DNA from: Candidatus Aenigmatarchaeota archaeon
GTDB lineage: Archaea; Aenigmatarchaeota; Aenigmatarchaeia; QMZP01
Reading direction: 5' to 3'
Assembly: GCA_003663225.1 (NCBI GenBank)
Contig: QMZP01000006.1
Coordinates: 1-14,249 of the forward strand
Length of the DNA: 14,249 nt
The position numbers and the translations under genes are program-made. Shown piece after piece: positions 13,059-14,249 of this stretch. A model generated the notes under the pieces. That model saw only the letters and a program-made list of their open reading frames with translations. It was not told where the DNA came from and searched no databases. Positions within the stretch are counted from its first letter, which is position 1. Each line of letters starts with the position of its first letter.

Positions 13059-13550
13059 TCATGCCTGCCTTGCAGTGACATTCTCATCATTCCCTATGCC
13101 TACAGTCTGGTTAATGCCCACAACCATACCAGTGAGCCCGCCAGTGGTTTCCCTCTCGAGGCTTATGGGTGTGTTCCCGGTATTCTTCAGCCACCCGTCC
13201 CCGCGCGACACCGAGACCTCTGAAACCACGGTCACCATGCCAGTGGGGCTGCTCAGGCCGTCGGGGGAGACGACCTTCCAGTAGTATGTCCCGAAATCCA
13301 GCGGTGATTCGGGTGTGTATGCCGTCCCTTCCACTTCCTTCGTGACAGGGGAACCAAACTCCGGGTCTTCATCCAGCATGAACGTGACAGCGCCCTGAAG
13401 CCCTCCCCAGGAGAACACAGGCTTCCTGTCAGTCGTTTCATCGCCCATGGGGGCCCTGATAGGTATGTAGAAGAGGTTCATGAGCATGGCTATGACCACT
13501 ATGTTCGCCACTATCGCTATCCACATCCATGAGCTAAACTTCCTTGACAT
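13059..13550 (-). CDS. Small membrane protein with an FN3-like domain (163 aa)
   Basis: The N-terminal TM (about residues 8-30) is followed by an FN3/Ig-like domain (about 40-112). Its pattern KPVFSWGG ... TFMLDEDPEFGSPV ... GTYYWKVVSPDG is typical of extracellular FN3-like sandwiches in which Tyr-Trp sits on a central strand. The C-terminal part has VSVSRGDGWLKNTGNTPISL and ends with a sequon-containing tail. The start at ATG 13550 overlaps the end of the right-edge gene by 17 bases. ATG 13526 is an alternative that would remove overlap but shorten the basic N-terminus. No strong RBS is seen, so translation may be coupled to the gene upstream. I do not recognise a named family for the tail. 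Confidence 0.84.
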   Translation of the reverse strand: MSRKFSSWMWIAIVANIVVIAMLMNLFYIPIRAPMGDETTDRKPVFSWGGLQGAVTFMLDEDPEFGSPVTKEVEGTAYTPESPLDFGTYYWKVVSPDGLSSPTGMVTVVSEVSVSRGDGWLKNTGNTPISLERETTGGLTGMVVGINQTVGIGNDENVTARQA

Positions 13551-14249
13551 ACCAACCAGTCATTGTTATGGTAGACGACCTCTCGCCAGACGGCTCGCCC
13601 GCGGGGACCTCAACCGAGATATCCACCTCCACGCTGTCAGTGGCATTGGACCAGTTGAAGTAGTCCAGGAACTTGGTCCCGTTCTCCGGTACCTGCGCCC
13701 AGTCATACGTCGAATTGGTCCAGTTGACGTTGAGATAATTGGGAGAGCCGGTCTCATTGTCCGCCTTGAACATGTAGTAGTCAGAGGGGTACTGTATAAG
13801 CGTCCACAGCATGGAAGCCGACATGTTGACGTCGTTCATGCAGTTGCCGTCGTTCTGCAGTATGAACGGGGTGGGGTCGTCGTCCGTGGTGTCGTCGGCG
13901 TCGCCCTGGTTCATGGAGCCGAAGTCCAGCTCCTCCTGGTTCAGGCTGAGCATCACGACCGAGAACAGGGTTATGTTCCATACCTCGCTGCTGGAGCTGT
14001 TCAGCTCCCCGTCGTTTGCCTTCACTGACCAGTTGTAGTAGTAGTTGTCCCTTTGGAAGTACTTCAGCTTGCCCTGCAGCGTGTAGTTGGAATCGGCTAT
14101 GCCTGATATTATACGGTTGTCGTCGCTGCAGCTCCCCGCTATCGGCGTGGTGTTGAAGCATGTTATGTTGAGTATGTAGGTAAGCGGGTCGTTGTCCGGG
14201 TCAGTGGCGTTTGTCCAGTTGAACTTGGGGTGCCTGACGTATATGGGAC
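13534..14249 (-). CDS. Ig/NDG-domain surface protein, N-terminus beyond the right edge
   Basis: The frame is open from the window edge to the stop at 13534-13536, giving 238 visible residues. The first visible part (FNWTNATDPDNDPLTYIL ... YNWSVKANDGELNSSSS) is an Ig/cadherin-like module with a Cys pair, as in the giant protein at the left edge. It leads into a second domain: LDFGSMNQGDADDTTDDD, then PTPFILQNDGNCMNDVNM, several strands, and VEVPAGEPSGERSST near the C-terminus. This second domain matches the 205-aa protein in order and motifs. About ten sequons support extracellular location. No C-terminal TM is seen, so any anchor must be N-terminal. It heads the visible part of the unit with the FN3-like, IGITP and 149-aa genes. 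Confidence 0.88.
   Translation of the reverse strand, partial: PIYVRHPKFNWTNATDPDNDPLTYILNITCFNTTPIAGSCSDDNRIISGIADSNYTLQGKLKYFQRDNYYYNWSVKANDGELNSSSSEVWNITLFSVVMLSLNQEELDFGSMNQGDADDTTDDDPTPFILQNDGNCMNDVNMSASMLWTLIQYPSDYYMFKADNETGSPNYLNVNWTNSTYDWAQVPENGTKFLDYFNWSNATDSVEVDISVEVPAGEPSGERSSTITMTGWYVKEV

Noticed and set aside
12183..13223. Plus-strand ORF of 346 codons opposite the IGITP gene
   Set aside because: It is antisense to a protein with signal peptide, TM and a clear paralogue; it crosses gene boundaries and has a low-complexity Ser/Thr/Met composition.
1..14249. tRNA, rRNA, CRISPR, IS or integrase features
   Set aside because: No cloverleaf, direct-repeat array, terminal inverted repeat or transposase/integrase motif was found on either strand.

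Overview
The window looks archaeal. Isoleucine is mostly ATA and arginine mostly AGG, promoters are TATA boxes close to start codons, several genes have GGAGG/GGTGA-type Shine-Dalgarno sites, and secreted parts are packed with N-glycosylation sequons (N-x-S/T). The gene content (cadherin/He_PIG-like Ig-repeat surface proteins, CxDGxxN...VDCGGPC modules, IGITP-type membrane proteins, a MoxR-DUF58-vWA cluster) recalls what I know of DPANN-type or other uncultured archaea. That placement is an inference. I see no rRNA, tRNA, CRISPR array or mobile element, and no gene-free stretch longer than about 60 bases.

Layout, left to right: (1) A very large minus-strand Ig-repeat surface protein starts at 3184 and runs off the left edge. 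(2) Diverging from it is a plus-strand operon, 3238-6052: MoxR-type AAA+ ATPase, DUF58 protein (broken by an apparent one-base deletion) and a membrane-anchored vWA protein of the BatA/B type. (3) Converging on it with one base between the stops is a 900-aa minus-strand membrane protein with Ig-like repeats, two Cys-rich modules, one TM segment and a cytoplasmic tail with a helical domain and an OB-fold-like end. (4) From 8813 to the right edge all genes are on the minus strand, and nearly all encode exported or membrane-anchored proteins. From upstream to downstream these are: a partial Ig/NDG-domain protein (right edge), a small FN3-like membrane protein, a 405-aa IGITP membrane protein, a 149-aa anchored protein, a promoter, an 84-aa single-TM protein, a 205-aa NDG-domain protein, a terminator/promoter, a second IGITP protein (380-390 aa) and a 138-aa beta-sandwich membrane protein.

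How they may work together: MoxR, DUF58 and vWA proteins form a known ATPase/MIDAS chaperone-like module linked to membrane or cell-envelope maturation. Here it sits inside a cluster of predicted surface proteins. The 900-aa protein has the general plan of a BatD-like partner (Ig-like outside, one TM, helical domain inside), so the locus may be a surface-assembly system in which cytoplasmic MoxR/DUF58 act through vWA and the 900-aa protein on glycosylated surface fibres. This is inference. The strongest direct observations are the DUF58 frameshift, the non-standard vWA start, the N-terminal signature shared by three proteins, the repeated unnamed NDG domain and the duplicated IGITP module.
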